DNA of 64,000 nucleotides from Spirochaetaceae bacterium (GCA_017622135.1 JAGARR010000008.1:1-64000), one strand, 5' to 3'; shown: positions 7,789-16,759, numbered from the stretch's first letter. Notes: generated from the sequence alone by a model not told the origin. Translations and numbers: made by a program.

Positions 7789-7826
7789 GGGGCTGGCCTG
7801 GATCCTCCAAGTCAGCCCCATTTTTT
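7789..7826 (+). terminator. Intrinsic terminator of hsp20
   Basis: GGGGCTGGC (7789-7797) pairs with GTCAGCCCC (7811-7819) with one G-T wobble, and a six-T tract follows (7821-7826). It lies between the convergent hsp20 and CBS-ACT genes and is oriented for hsp20. Confidence 0.85.
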
Positions 7827-7828
7827 CT

Positions 7829-8467
7829 TTACCGTATATCCTCAATTTCCAGGGTGGAATTCCGAAGGATTTCCTCGAAGGTGCTCCGCTCCACACCAGT
7901 CACCTTCACCGTGCATCGCCGCTGGGACATGTCATCCCCATCAAAGGTTACCAACGACACGATATTTCCGTTGGCATCGGCAATGGCCTTGGAAACCTGG
8001 GCAATCATGCCGGGCTTTTCCTCCACCTGGAAGGTAGCACGGATTCCGTCATGGCGGGCACCGAACATATCAACAAAGGTACGGAACAAGTCCGTCTCTG
8101 TGATGATTCCCACCAGCAGCTCCCCCTTCATCACCGGAAGACAGCCCACCTGAGAATCCGCCATAATACGGGCAGCCTCCTCCACCACCTCCGTCTGCTG
8201 AACGGTGAGAACATTCCGCTCCATCACCGTCTCCACCTTCAGCTTGGACAATAAATAACTGATCTCGTACATATCCAAAGAGGTAGCCGCAGAGGGTCCA
8301 GCCTTCACCAGGTCCTTCTTGGTGACAATTCCCACCAACCGATTGTTCTTGTCCAAAACCGGCAGCTTGCCAATCTTTTCCCGTGTCATCAACGCCCGGG
8401 CATCATTTACTGACATGTCAGGCGAAACAAAAATCGGATTCCGTGTCATTACATTTGCAATAATCAT
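7829..8467 (-). CDS. CBS-CBS-ACT domain protein (AcuB-like)
   Basis: It has two CBS domains (about residues 1-60, starting MTRNPIFVSPDM, and 78-130, starting MERNVLTVQQTE), which form an adenosine-ligand binding module, followed by a C-terminal ACT domain (about 138-205) of the type that binds amino acids. At 212 residues it matches AcuB-like proteins in layout. It is the last gene of the branched-chain amino-acid importer cluster, 22 bases after livF, with GAGGAGG before the start. The combination suggests a sensor of amino-acid or adenylate status linked to uptake, but no enzyme activity is visible. Confidence 0.85.
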   Translation of the reverse strand: MIIANVMTRNPIFVSPDMSVNDARALMTREKIGKLPVLDKNNRLVGIVTKKDLVKAGPSAATSLDMYEISYLLSKLKVETVMERNVLTVQQTEVVEEAARIMADSQVGCLPVMKGELLVGIITETDLFRTFVDMFGARHDGIRATFQVEEKPGMIAQVSKAIADANGNIVSLVTFDGDDMSQRRCTVKVTGVERSTFEEILRNSTLEIEDIR

Positions 8468-8489
8468 TTTTCCTCCTCAGGCATCTATT

Positions 8490-9197
8490 CTAGCCGCCAA
8501 GATAGGCGGCTTTCACTGCATTGTCCTTGGCCAAGTCACCCGCATCACCAGACTTTGTAACCAAGCCTGTCTCCAAGATATAGGCTCTGTCTGCAATGGA
8601 CAGGGCCTTGTAGGCGTTCTGCTCCACCAAAAGCACCGTGGTTCCCGCCTTGTTGATTCGCTGGATGATGGAAAAAATCTCGTCCACCAGAATGGGAGCC
8701 AGTCCCATGGAGGGCTCGTCCAGCAGCAGCAGCCGTGGCTTTGACATCAGAGCCCGCCCCATAGCCAGCATCTGCTGCTCTCCGCCGGAAAGGGTTCCTG
8801 CCACCTGGCGAATCCGCTCCTTCAGCCGAGGAAACATCTCGTACACCATCTCCAGGTCCTCCTTGATTCCTCCCTTGTCCTTGCGGGTAAAGGCCCCCAT
8901 TTCCAGATTGTCCCGTACCGACAGGTTAGCAAAAATACGCCGTCCTTCCGGCACCTGAATCAAGCCCTTCCTCACAATGGCATCGGGAGACAGGGAGCTT
9001 ATATCCTCCTCCTCAAAGACAACACTTCCACCAGCCTTCTTGATGATGTTCGAAATTGAATGGAGAGTGGTGGTTTTTCCTGCGCCGTTTGATCCGATGA
9101 GGGTGATGATTTCTCCCTGGTTCACCTCAAAGCTGATTCCACGGAGGGCCTTGATTGCCCCATAGGAAACCTCCAGATCTGTCACTTTCAGCATCAT
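8490..9197 (-). CDS. livF: Branched-chain amino-acid ABC transporter ATPase
   Basis: One of two cytosolic ATPases of a high-affinity importer. At 235 residues it is typical of LivF. Visible are Walker A GSNGAGKTT (near 34-42), the ABC signature LSGGEQQ and Walker B RLLLLDEPSMGL. It overlaps the livG stop (ATGA arrangement), and an ATGATG double start is preceded by GGAGGTGAG. The order livH-livM-livG-livF identifies it. Transport of amides or urea by the same family cannot be excluded from sequence alone. Confidence 0.92.
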   Translation of the reverse strand: MMLKVTDLEVSYGAIKALRGISFEVNQGEIITLIGSNGAGKTTTLHSISNIIKKAGGSVVFEEEDISSLSPDAIVRKGLIQVPEGRRIFANLSVRDNLEMGAFTRKDKGGIKEDLEMVYEMFPRLKERIRQVAGTLSGGEQQMLAMGRALMSKPRLLLLDEPSMGLAPILVDEIFSIIQRINKAGTTVLLVEQNAYKALSIADRAYILETGLVTKSGDAGDLAKDNAVKAAYLGG

Positions 9198-10009
9198 AGA
9201 CTCACCTCCCCGCCAGCATTGTCCGTACCCAGATAGGCCTTAATTACGTCAGGATTTGACTTGATTTCCTCTGGAGTTCCGCTGGCAATCACCCGTCCAT
9301 AGTCCAGCACCATCAACCGCTCGCAAATTCCCATCACCAGGTGCATGTCGTGCTCAATCAAAAGGATAGTCAGATTGAATTCCTTGCGGATAAAAGCGAT
9401 GAGCTTCATCAGCTCGTCGGTTTCCTGGGGATTCATTCCAGCGGCAGGCTCGTCCAGCAACAAAATTGAAGGATTTGCCGCCATAGCCCGCACAATCTCC
9501 AGCTTCCGCTGCTCACCGTAAGGCAGGTTTGCTGCAATCTCATCCTTCTTGCTGTCAATCTTGAACAGCTGCAGCAGCTCCTCCACCTTTTCTGTCATCC
9601 GCTGTTCATCCTGTCGAAACCGAGGAGTCCGCAGCAGCACATCCCAAGGCTTTACCTTCCGCTGGGAATGGAGGGCAATGCGCACGTTGTCCGCCACTGT
9701 CAGCTTGCCGAAGAGCCTGATGTTCTGAAAGGTGCGGGCTATGCCGATTCGGTTCAGCTGGGCAGGTGTTTTTTTTGAGGCCACGTGGACACGGCCATGG
9801 CGGTCCCAAAAGTTTATCTCCCCCTCGGTGGGTGTGTAAATGCCGGACAGCATGTTGAACACGGTGGTCTTTCCTGCACCGTTGGGGCCAATCAGTCCCA
9901 CCAGTTCACCCGCATGAAGCTCGCAGTTAAAGTTGCTGACAGCCCGCAATCCACCGAACACTATGGAGATGTCATTTGCCTGCAGCAAAAGGTTTGCGTT
10001 CTTGCTCAT
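9194..10009 (-). CDS. livG: Branched-chain amino-acid ABC transporter ATPase
   Basis: The partner ATPase of LivF. It has 271 residues from ATG 10009, which has GGAG seven bases upstream; a GTG one codon earlier is less likely. Walker A GPNGAGKTT, a LivG-type insertion carrying TFQNIRLF, the signature LPYGEQRKLEIVRA and Walker B ILLLDEPAAGMNP are all visible. LivG members typically carry this LPYG version of the signature and the longer insertion. The start overlaps the livM stop, consistent with coupled translation. Confidence 0.92.
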   Translation of the reverse strand: MSKNANLLLQANDISIVFGGLRAVSNFNCELHAGELVGLIGPNGAGKTTVFNMLSGIYTPTEGEINFWDRHGRVHVASKKTPAQLNRIGIARTFQNIRLFGKLTVADNVRIALHSQRKVKPWDVLLRTPRFRQDEQRMTEKVEELLQLFKIDSKKDEIAANLPYGEQRKLEIVRAMAANPSILLLDEPAAGMNPQETDELMKLIAFIRKEFNLTILLIEHDMHLVMGICERLMVLDYGRVIASGTPEEIKSNPDVIKAYLGTDNAGGEVSL

Positions 10010-11031
10010 CACTCATCTCCTTTTTCAGACTTTTCGCTGGCAACGGCTAGCCCCTTCTTTCTTCTACCCGCCACAAAGGTCAGCAGCTTATCCCAAAGTC
10101 CCACAAAGGAAATCTCCTTCATACCCAGCAAGCCCTGGGGACGGAACAACATGACAAAAATCAAGATCAGTGGATAAATCAGCAGGCGATAATCCTGAAG
10201 GAACCGCAAAAACTCCTGCAAATAGGTCAGCACGAAGGCGGCGACGACGGAGCCAGTCACGGAGCCCATGCCTCCCAGCACCACAAAAATCAGGTAGTCG
10301 ATGCTGCGGTTGAAGGAGGCCAAGTCCGGCTTCACAAATCCAATGAAGGGAGCGTACAAGGCGCCGCCAATACCGGCGATGCAGGAGGCAATGGCAAAAC
10401 CAATCATCTTGTACTTGAAAACAGAGACACCGTTGGAGTTGGCGGCAATCTCATCCTCCCGCACCGCCAGAATAGCTCGGCCATACGTAGAGCGGACAAA
10501 ATTCTGCAGCAGCACAATCACCAGCACCAGCATTCCGATGACAATCAGATAGGCGTAGTCAGCACGGGCCGCGAAAATCGTAGTGAACCGCAATCCGTTC
10601 GCTCCGCCCGTCAGGTTCTTGAAGTTCACCAGCAGCACCCGGATAATCTCACCAAATCCCAAGGTCACAATGGCAAGGTAGTCCCCCTGCAGCTTCAGGG
10701 TGGGAAATCCAATCAAGATGCCGAAAACCACCGTCACCAAGGCTGCAATCACAATGCTCACCGCCAAGGGCATTCCCGCCGTCTGGGTCAGGATAATGGT
10801 GGTATAGGAACCAATGGCCATGAATCCAGCCTGTCCTAAGGAAAGCTGGCCAGTAATGCCGCAGATGACGTTTACACTGATTGCCATGATTGCATTCACG
10901 CCACCCAGGGTAATGATCTGTGCGGTGTAGGCATCAATCACTCCCACTGAAATCAGCAGGTAGGGCACTACAATTGCAGCCACCGCAACACAGCCAGGAA
11001 TCAACATATCACGAAGAACCTTGTTTCTCAT
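10009..11031 (-). CDS. livM: Branched-chain amino-acid ABC transporter permease
   Basis: Inner-membrane permease subunit with about ten hydrophobic helices. Signature stretches include VNVICGITGQLSLGQAGFMAIG near residue 55 and FPTLKLQGDYLAIVTLGFGEIIR near 110, and the C-terminal FRPQGLLG motif of LivM is present. Length 340 residues, usual for the family. It overlaps livH by 4 bases and livG by 3 to 4 bases, so the permease pair and ATPases are made as one coupled unit. Confidence 0.93.
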   Translation of the reverse strand: MRNKVLRDMLIPGCVAVAAIVVPYLLISVGVIDAYTAQIITLGGVNAIMAISVNVICGITGQLSLGQAGFMAIGSYTTIILTQTAGMPLAVSIVIAALVTVVFGILIGFPTLKLQGDYLAIVTLGFGEIIRVLLVNFKNLTGGANGLRFTTIFAARADYAYLIVIGMLVLVIVLLQNFVRSTYGRAILAVREDEIAANSNGVSVFKYKMIGFAIASCIAGIGGALYAPFIGFVKPDLASFNRSIDYLIFVVLGGMGSVTGSVVAAFVLTYLQEFLRFLQDYRLLIYPLILIFVMLFRPQGLLGMKEISFVGLWDKLLTFVAGRRKKGLAVASEKSEKGDE

Positions 11032-11927
11032 ACCTTCACCCTCATCTTCTCACCAAGAATTCCCGTGGGCTTTACCAACAGGATGATGATGAGGATTGAA
11101 AAAGAAATGGCATCGGAGAACTGTGACACCAAAAAACCCTTTGTCATGGTCTCAGCAATTCCCAGGATATATCCTCCCAGCATGGCTCCCGGAACAGAAC
11201 CAATCCCCCCAAGAACTGCCGCCACAAAGGCCTTCAAGCCAGGCATGGTTCCCATGGTGGGCTCAATCTGGGGATAAGCGGTTGCATACAACACACCACC
11301 AGCTGCCGCCAGCACGGCACCAAGGGCGAAGGTAAAGGCGATGGTCTTGTTCACTGAGATTCCCATCAAGCTCGCTGCCTGCATATCGTATGATACGGCT
11401 CGCATAGCCTTTCCTGTCTTTGTATAGTTGATGATGTAGTTCAGGATGATCATCAGGATGGCAGACAAGGCAATGACTATCAGCTGGATATTTGAAATTG
11501 AAATCAGGCCCAGACTGATATTCACCGTCTCCATGGTGGGATACTGCCGTGGGTTTGGTCCAATGAAAGGCAAAACACGTGCTCCATTCTGCAGAATCAG
11601 AGACACGGCTATAGCAGTGATCAGTGAATTCAACCGTGGTGCCGCACGAAGTGGCCGATAAGCAAATCGCTCAATCAGTATCGAGATGACAGCACACACC
11701 ACCATCGCAAAGATAAAGGCTAGGAACATGCCCACTGGTGTTGCTCCAAACTGCCGTAGCACAAAGTACCCGGAATAGGCCCCCAGCATCAGAATGTCGC
11801 CATGGGCAAAATTAATCAGCTTTACAATTCCATAAACCATGGTATACCCCAGGGCAATCAGCGCATAGACGCTTCCCAAGGACAACCCGTTTATCAATTG
11901 CTGAAGAAAAAGACTTCCCGCATCCAT
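11028..11927 (-). CDS. livH: Branched-chain amino-acid ABC transporter permease
   Basis: Inner-membrane permease partner of LivM, 299 residues and about eight helices. The N-terminal LSLGSVYALIALGYTMVYGI and the following KLINFAHGDILMLGAY are highly characteristic, as is the C-terminal KPTGILGEK. It begins the permease-ATPase block. A CGGAG site lies about 7 bases before the ATG. The 194 bases between it and the upstream binding-protein gene contain a terminator, so transcription from the binding-protein promoter is probably attenuated; a weak promoter of its own may lie in 11960-12000. Confidence 0.93.
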   Translation of the reverse strand: MDAGSLFLQQLINGLSLGSVYALIALGYTMVYGIVKLINFAHGDILMLGAYSGYFVLRQFGATPVGMFLAFIFAMVVCAVISILIERFAYRPLRAAPRLNSLITAIAVSLILQNGARVLPFIGPNPRQYPTMETVNISLGLISISNIQLIVIALSAILMIILNYIINYTKTGKAMRAVSYDMQAASLMGISVNKTIAFTFALGAVLAAAGGVLYATAYPQIEPTMGTMPGLKAFVAAVLGGIGSVPGAMLGGYILGIAETMTKGFLVSQFSDAISFSILIIILLVKPTGILGEKMRVKV

Positions 11928-12059
11928 GAATAAACTCCGTTTTCCACCTGATTTAACAATGGTAAATTCAGCAAGATTTAGACCGTATAATTTTGTCCGA
12001 CTATTTTACAATAATTCAGTGACTTATAAAAGACATTTCTTCAATTATATGTGTTTTTT

Positions 12060-12100
12060 CAATATAAAAGTGACCCGAAACATCATTGCGATGCTCCGGG
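12060..12100 (-). terminator. Attenuating terminator between binding protein and permease genes
   Basis: On the minus strand CCCGGAGCATC (12100-12090) pairs with GATGTTTCGGG (12084-12074), 11 bp with two G-T wobbles around a 5-base loop, followed by a T-rich tail (TCACTTTTATATT). It lies 22 bases after the binding-protein stop. Confidence 0.75.
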
Positions 12101-12121
12101 CCATTCCTTATCAGTCAATCA

Positions 12122-13270
12122 TTAGGGATTAACAGTAGTCTTGTAGATAGGTGTCAGCTTGTCGCCATCCTTCACAATCTCCAGCATTACTGCGGACTTC
12201 ACGGGATTGCGCTTTGCATCGAAGGTAAGATTTCCTGTTACATAAGCACCATCAGTCTTCATCAACTGGCCCTTCAGAACAGAGGGATCTGCAGAACTGG
12301 CTCCGACCATGGCATCCCTCAGCAGGTATACGCAGTCATACCCAAGGGCAGCGAAGGATACAGGAGTTGAACCGAACTTCTCGCGATAGCTGTTTACAAA
12401 GGTCACCACCTTCTCGTCTGTTGAATCGGCGGCATAGTGATTTGAATAGAAGCCGTTCAGCACCTCGTCACCAGCATTGTCGATGATGCCGTCCCATCCA
12501 TCTGCACCAACGATAGGGGCGTTGATTCCCTGGGCACGCAGCTGCTTTGCAATCAGAGCGACGGTTCCGTAGTAATCGGGCAGGTACACCACATCAGGAT
12601 TTGTGGTCTTAATCTTTGTCAGCTGGGCGTTGAAGTCCTTGTCGCCAGTGCTATAGGATTCCTCAGCAACAATCTTTCCGCCGCCCTGCTCAAAGGCAAC
12701 CTTGAAATTCTCGTACAGTCCGATGGAGTAATCGTTCTGGATGTCATAGAGAACGGCAGCGTTCTTTGCACCCAAGCTTTCAAGAGCAAACTTGCCACCA
12801 ACAGTACCCTGGAAAGGATCGATGAAGCAAGCACGGAACACGAAATCACCTGCATCAGTGATATCAGTCTGAGTAGCGGCAGGAGCCAGCAGCAGCACGT
12901 TCTGAGCCTGTGCCAAGGATGAGATTGCAGCAGTACAGCCAGAGGTCAAGGAACCAATAATGATGTTGCACTTGTCCTTTGTTACCAGCTTCTTGTATGC
13001 GTTCACAGACTTCTCAGGACTTCCCTCGTCATCCTCTGCAACCAGCTCCAGCATCTTTCCGTTCACACCACCAGCAGCATTGATCTCGGCAAGAGCCATC
13101 TCAACACCATTGCGGCACTCAGTTCCATACACAGCAACACTACCAGACAGGGGGAAAATCCCTCCAATCTTGATTGTATCTGCTGTCTCCTTGCTACAAC
13201 CAGTAAACATAATACCAGCTGTAATCAGCACAAAAAGAACAAACAATGTCTTCTTTGCAAAATTCTTCAT
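12122..13270 (-). CDS. livJ: Branched-chain amino-acid ABC transporter substrate-binding lipoprotein
   Basis: Periplasmic type I binding protein that captures ligand for LivHMGF. The start is set at ATG 13270 because TGGAGG lies 5 bases upstream; an ATG nine codons earlier has none. The signal peptide ends in a lipobox (MFTGC), so the mature protein is a membrane-anchored lipoprotein beginning CSKETADTIKIG. The motif IGGIFPLSGSVAVYG and GVEMALAEINAAGGVNG are hallmarks of the Peripla_BP_6 family. Length 382 residues. It is upstream of the permeases and followed by a partial terminator, fitting the usual excess of binding protein. The exact ligand is not predictable here. Confidence 0.93.
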   Translation of the reverse strand: MKNFAKKTLFVLFVLITAGIMFTGCSKETADTIKIGGIFPLSGSVAVYGTECRNGVEMALAEINAAGGVNGKMLELVAEDDEGSPEKSVNAYKKLVTKDKCNIIIGSLTSGCTAAISSLAQAQNVLLLAPAATQTDITDAGDFVFRACFIDPFQGTVGGKFALESLGAKNAAVLYDIQNDYSIGLYENFKVAFEQGGGKIVAEESYSTGDKDFNAQLTKIKTTNPDVVYLPDYYGTVALIAKQLRAQGINAPIVGADGWDGIIDNAGDEVLNGFYSNHYAADSTDEKVVTFVNSYREKFGSTPVSFAALGYDCVYLLRDAMVGASSADPSVLKGQLMKTDGAYVTGNLTFDAKRNPVKSAVMLEIVKDGDKLTPIYKTTVNP

Positions 13271-13295
13271 TGTAACCTCCATTACATTTACAAGC

Positions 13296-13333
13296 ATTTT
13301 AATAAAACTTAAGTTTTTTGTCTATCACTTAAG
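13296..13333 (-). promoter_or_regulatory. Promoter of the binding-protein gene with palindrome in its spacer
   Basis: On the minus strand TAGACA (13324-13319), a 17-base spacer and TAAAAT (13301-13296) form a sigma-70 site. The spacer contains a perfect 14-base palindrome, AAAACTTAAGTTTT (13304-13317), and a second ACTTAAG lies at 13327-13333, just upstream of the -35 box. This is a typical arrangement for a repressor operator. Confidence 0.65.
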
Positions 13334-13340
13334 AAATATC

Positions 13341-13378
13341 TAGAAAAACGAAAAAAGCCGCCCTGTAACGAGGACGGC
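13341..13378 (-). terminator. Intrinsic terminator of the ribosomal-protein cluster
   Basis: On the minus strand GCCGTCC (13378-13372) pairs with GGGCGGC (13363-13357), one G-T pair, 8-base loop, followed by TTTTTTCGTTTTTC. It ends the tuf-S10-spc-alpha transcript 20 bases after the last small gene. Confidence 0.9.
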
Positions 13379-13397
13379 CTACGCAGTCTTCTAAAAC

Positions 13398-13574
13398 TTA
13401 GATAGACTTACCATTCTTGATGGCTGCCTTGCAATACTTGCAAATCTTTGCCTTCTGGCCATCAATCTCCTGCTCATACAGAACCTTGATACCATCCTTC
13501 TTGCAACGTGCGCATACTCCACGTCCGTGGGCAGCCAAATCATGAATTCCTTTTCCGCGATGAGATTTAGACAT
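13398..13574 (-). CDS. 58-residue zinc-ribbon protein at the end of the alpha operon
   Basis: A frame of 58 codons from ATG 13574 (GAGGAG six bases upstream) to TAA at 13400-13398. The protein is basic and carries two CxxC knuckles, CARC and CKYC, 21 residues apart, flanked by an SKSHRGKG N-terminus and GKSI C-terminus. This fits a treble-clef or zinc-ribbon fold that could bind RNA or the ribosome. It lies 30 bases after rplQ, before the cluster terminator, so it is co-transcribed with ribosomal genes. I do not recognise a named family. A short hairpin (13587-13600) lies between rplQ and this gene. Confidence 0.8.
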   Translation of the reverse strand: MSKSHRGKGIHDLAAHGRGVCARCKKDGIKVLYEQEIDGQKAKICKYCKAAIKNGKSI

Positions 13575-13604
13575 CGTAACTCCTCTGCAGGAAATCCTGC
13601 GGTC

Positions 13605-14165
13605 TTATTCAGAAGCCTTCTCAGCAGATTCCTCTGCAGGAGCTTCGGCCTTAGCTTTAGTTTTAGCTGATGAGGTCTTCTTTGCAGGAGCCTTCTTCTC
13701 ACCAGCATCCTTCTTACTAGCTGCAGCCTTCTTGGGAGCGGCTTTCTTCTCAGCAGGTTCCTTAGCCTTCTTTGTTTCCTTCTTCTCGGTCTTGTCACCG
13801 GAATCGAGCTTGTAGTCTACAAGCTCAAGGATAACCATGTCGGCTGCGTCGCCCTGGCGGAAACCAAGCTTCAACACACGAGTGTATCCACCAGCACGAT
13901 CCTTCATTCTAGGACCAATGTCGGTGAACAACTTGGCCAGAATTGTCTCATCCTGGATGTAACGAGCTGCCTGACGGCGGTTATGCACGGTATCAACCTT
14001 GCTCCGAGTAATCAGTTTCTCAGCTGCCTTTCTCACCTCAAGCGCTTTAGCCTTGGTTGTAGTAATTCGCTCATATCGAAAGAGCGATGTTACCATGTTC
14101 CGGGACATTGCACGACGATGTGCCGTTGTCCTGGAAAGAGGGTTAAATCCATTCTTATGATTCAT
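13605..14165 (-). CDS. rplQ: 50S ribosomal protein L17 with long Lys/Ala tail
   Basis: Large-subunit protein near the exit tunnel. The first ~118 residues are canonical L17 ([41 protein letters not shown]). The following ~65 residues form a low-complexity Lys/Ala/Glu extension not needed for the fold, making the product 186 residues against the usual 115-130. The gene overlaps the end of rpoA by 11 bases, which indicates coupled translation. Confidence 0.97.
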   Translation of the reverse strand: MNHKNGFNPLSRTTAHRRAMSRNMVTSLFRYERITTTKAKALEVRKAAEKLITRSKVDTVHNRRQAARYIQDETILAKLFTDIGPRMKDRAGGYTRVLKLGFRQGDAADMVILELVDYKLDSGDKTEKKETKKAKEPAEKKAAPKKAAASKKDAGEKKAPAKKTSSAKTKAKAEAPAEESAEKASE

Positions 14166-15207
14166 CAGATTCTTCCTTCTGCTTTGGCAGTTTATCAGCG
14201 TCTCTCAGATGACTGTAATCAGTCATACCCAAATTCAAGCCCCATTCCATGAGCTTTTCCTTGATTTCTGTAAGACTCTTCTTACCAAAGTTACGAGTTT
14301 TGGCTATGTCATCCTCTGTCTTTCGAGTCAATTCTCCGATAGTGCGGATATTTGCATTCTTCAAACAATTGGATGACCGGACAGATAATTCCAATTCATC
14401 AACGGGAGTGCTCAGAATCTTGCGAATCTTCTCATCTCCTTCGTCCAGATCCCTGTCATGACCAAGGTCACTATCATTGAAGTTGATAAAGACTGCAAAG
14501 TACTCCTTTGCAATCTTTGCAGCTTCTGCAAGTGCGTCCTCGGGTGAAGTCGTTCCATCTGTCCAGATTTCCATAACGAGCTTCTCATAGTTATTACGCT
14601 GACCAACACGACAAGGCTCAATTGCATGCTTTACTTTCAGTACAGGAGTATAAATCGCATCCATTGCCATTGTTCCCACAACCTCAATGAGATGCTCATT
14701 ATCTTCTGCTGGTACATATCCCTTACCACAATCAACCTGTATCTCAATTTCAAGGTGAGCCTCAGCCATCATGGTAAGAATAGGCAAGTCCTTGGAAAAG
14801 ATCTGCAGGTTTTCACGAGCAAAGTCGTTACTGGTGATTGTGCCTGGCCCCTTGAATTCAAAGAGGAAGGTTTCCTGCTCAGCATCTCCGGTCAGCCGTA
14901 AGCGGATCTGTTTCAAGCTGTTCAATACCTCAAGAGTATCTTCGACAACATTAGGAATTGTCTCGAACTCGCTGGAGATTGCATGCGGAACATCATCTGA
15001 AGCGTAGTACACAATCCGTACAGATGAAATTGCATACCCCTGAACAGAAGACAGCAAGATTCTCCGCAATGTATTTCCAACAGTCGTACCGAACCCAGGC
15101 TCAAATGGATAGGCAACAACCTTTCCATAATCGCCAGTCGTTACTTCCTGTTCGAAGTTAATCCCCCGAGGCATCTTAAAACTTTTAAGCAGATTTTTAC
15201 GGGCCAT
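14155..15207 (-). CDS. rpoA: RNA polymerase alpha subunit
   Basis: Scaffold of RNA polymerase. Full length at 350 residues. The N-terminal dimerisation domain carries [21 protein letters not shown], the family hallmark (about residues 39-59). The C-terminal domain, which contacts UP elements and activators, starts near 255 and includes [13 protein letters not shown] and [13 protein letters not shown]. It lies in the classical alpha-operon position after rpsD. Confidence 0.98.
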   Translation of the reverse strand: MARKNLLKSFKMPRGINFEQEVTTGDYGKVVAYPFEPGFGTTVGNTLRRILLSSVQGYAISSVRIVYYASDDVPHAISSEFETIPNVVEDTLEVLNSLKQIRLRLTGDAEQETFLFEFKGPGTITSNDFARENLQIFSKDLPILTMMAEAHLEIEIQVDCGKGYVPAEDNEHLIEVVGTMAMDAIYTPVLKVKHAIEPCRVGQRNNYEKLVMEIWTDGTTSPEDALAEAAKIAKEYFAVFINFNDSDLGHDRDLDEGDEKIRKILSTPVDELELSVRSSNCLKNANIRTIGELTRKTEDDIAKTRNFGKKSLTEIKEKLMEWGLNLGMTDYSHLRDADKLPKQKEESDES

Positions 15208-15218
15208 CAGAACTCCTC

Positions 15219-15854
15219 TTACTTAGAATAGAGCTCAACTACGAGCTGCTCTTTAATGTCAGCAAGATCCAGCACTTCCTCACGACGGGGATAAGCTGAA
15301 AATGTTCCCTTCTGGGCATCAACATCGATGCTGATCCAAGGCATTGCACCAGACTTGGACACCTCACCGAGAGAATCCAAAATCGAAGTCATTTTCTTGC
15401 TACCCTCTTTCACCTCAATGACATCACCGGGTTTTACGGCATAACTGGGGATATTCACAGACTTCCCATTTACCAGGATATGCCTGTGGGAAACCAGCTG
15501 ACGAGCCTGTGAACGTGTTGATGCAAAGTGCATTCTGTACACCACATTATCCAGACGGCTCTCCAGCAACTTAATCAAGTTCTCGCCGGTTACACCACCC
15601 ATCCGCTGTGCATGTTCAAAAGTCAAATGGAACTGCTTCTCCAGCATTCCATACATCCTCTTAATTTTCTGCTTTTCGCGCAGCTGAAGGCCGTACTCGC
15701 TCTTCTTACCAACACGAGCCTTGGGATCCTTTCCAGGAGCGCCCCGCTTCTTGTTGATAGGACACTTGTCGCTGTTACAGCGCTCGCCCTTCAGGAACAA
15801 TTTCTTCTGTTCAGTTCTACAAAGCCTACAAACAGGACCTGTATATCTAGCCAT
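15219..15854 (-). CDS. rpsD: 30S ribosomal protein S4
   Basis: Primary 16S rRNA-binding protein and assembly initiator. It has 211 residues; the N-terminal region holds Cys residues of a zinc-type S4 (CRLC and CNSDKCP), then an S4 RNA-binding domain ([12 protein letters not shown] through [16 protein letters not shown]). In alpha operons S4 is the usual translational repressor; the site is not identified here. Spacing to rpsK and rpoA is 18 and 11 bases. Confidence 0.97.
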   Translation of the reverse strand: MARYTGPVCRLCRTEQKKLFLKGERCNSDKCPINKKRGAPGKDPKARVGKKSEYGLQLREKQKIKRMYGMLEKQFHLTFEHAQRMGGVTGENLIKLLESRLDNVVYRMHFASTRSQARQLVSHRHILVNGKSVNIPSYAVKPGDVIEVKEGSKKMTSILDSLGEVSKSGAMPWISIDVDAQKGTFSAYPRREEVLDLADIKEQLVVELYSK

Positions 15855-15872
15855 TCTTCCTGTACTCCTCTA

Positions 15873-16253
15873 CTACATACGGCGTGTCTTACGGGGCCTA
15901 CATCCATTGTGTGGAATGGGGGTAACGTCAGAGATTGACTTCACCTTCAGTCCCATTGCACCCAAAGAACGAACAGCAGACTCACGTCCAACTCCAGGTC
16001 CCTTTACGTACACATGAACTTCACGCAAGCCGTAGCTTGCCGCCTTCTGAACAGCTGTCTCAGCAACAGACTGAGCAGCAAACGGAGTAGACTTCTTTGC
16101 TCCGCGGAATCCCAATCCACCAGAAGAGGCCCAAGACAATGCATTGCCCTTCAGGTCAGTGATTGTCACGATAGTATTATTGAAGGTTGCCTGAATATAC
16201 ACGTTACCTTCATAAACGCTTTTCTTTTCCTTACGTTTCTTTACGGTTGCCAC
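15873..16253 (-). CDS. rpsK: 30S ribosomal protein S11
   Basis: Platform protein of the small subunit that lines the mRNA exit. It has 126 residues. [11 protein letters not shown] near residue 29, [10 protein letters not shown] near 53 and the C-terminal [18 protein letters not shown] are diagnostic. It lies between rpsM and rpsD in the alpha-operon segment. Confidence 0.98.
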   Translation of the reverse strand: MATVKKRKEKKSVYEGNVYIQATFNNTIVTITDLKGNALSWASSGGLGFRGAKKSTPFAAQSVAETAVQKAASYGLREVHVYVKGPGVGRESAVRSLGAMGLKVKSISDVTPIPHNGCRPRKTRRM

Positions 16254-16269
16254 GTTATCTCACCCCCTC

Positions 16270-16635
16270 TTACTTCTTCTTACCTGCAACGGTCTTTTTC
16301 TTACCCTTGCGCGTACGTGAATTGGTGCGAGTCCGCTGACCACGAACGGGCAAGCCCTTTCTGTGGCGCAATCCACGATAACAACCGATATCCATCAAAC
16401 GCTTGATGTTTAGACCGATTTCAGAGCGAAGCCGTCCTTCAACCTTATACTCACCGTCAATAATTGCACGGAGAGTGGCCAACTCTTCCTGAGACAAGTC
16501 ATTGATGAGGGCATCAGGATTCACCTTTGCCTTCTTGCAAATCTCATTGGCAGAAGAACGTCCAATACCATAGATGTATGTCAAGGCAATGTTGACATGC
16601 TTGTTAGGGAGGTCAACTCCCGCAATTCGAGCCAT
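16270..16635 (-). CDS. rpsM: 30S ribosomal protein S13
   Basis: Small-subunit head protein that bridges to the large subunit and contacts P-site tRNA. It has 121 residues, beginning [20 protein letters not shown], with a helix-two-turns-helix domain and the basic tail [18 protein letters not shown] that reaches the decoding region. It follows rpmJ by 10 bases. Confidence 0.98.
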   Translation of the reverse strand: MARIAGVDLPNKHVNIALTYIYGIGRSSANEICKKAKVNPDALINDLSQEELATLRAIIDGEYKVEGRLRSEIGLNIKRLMDIGCYRGLRHRKGLPVRGQRTRTNSRTRKGKKKTVAGKKK

Positions 16636-16645
16636 CTGCTACTCC

Positions 16646-16759
16646 TCAGCCCTGTCTTTGCTTATGCTTAGGATTAGAACAAACGATCCGGACAACGCCG
16701 AAACGCTTGATAACCTTACATTTGTCACAAATGGGCTTTACGCTGGTTCGTACTTTCAC
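16646..16759 (-). CDS. rpmJ: 50S ribosomal protein L36, GTG start
   Basis: A 37-residue zinc-binding protein of the large subunit. The reading frame [14 protein letters not shown]...[11 protein letters not shown] matches L36 from its first residue, so initiation is at GTG 16759, with an AGGGGG stretch six bases upstream. The Cys-Cys-Cys-His zinc ligands are intact (C+ form). It is the first gene after the internal promoter at 16837-16845. Confidence 0.95.
   Translation of the reverse strand: MKVRTSVKPICDKCKVIKRFGVVRIVCSNPKHKQRQG

Noticed and set aside
13391-13798. 135-codon Arg/Leu-rich frame overlapping rplQ on the same strand
   Set aside because: It is a frame-shifted reading of the Lys/Ala tail of L17 and of the 58-residue zinc ribbon; those frames have proper starts and ribosome sites.
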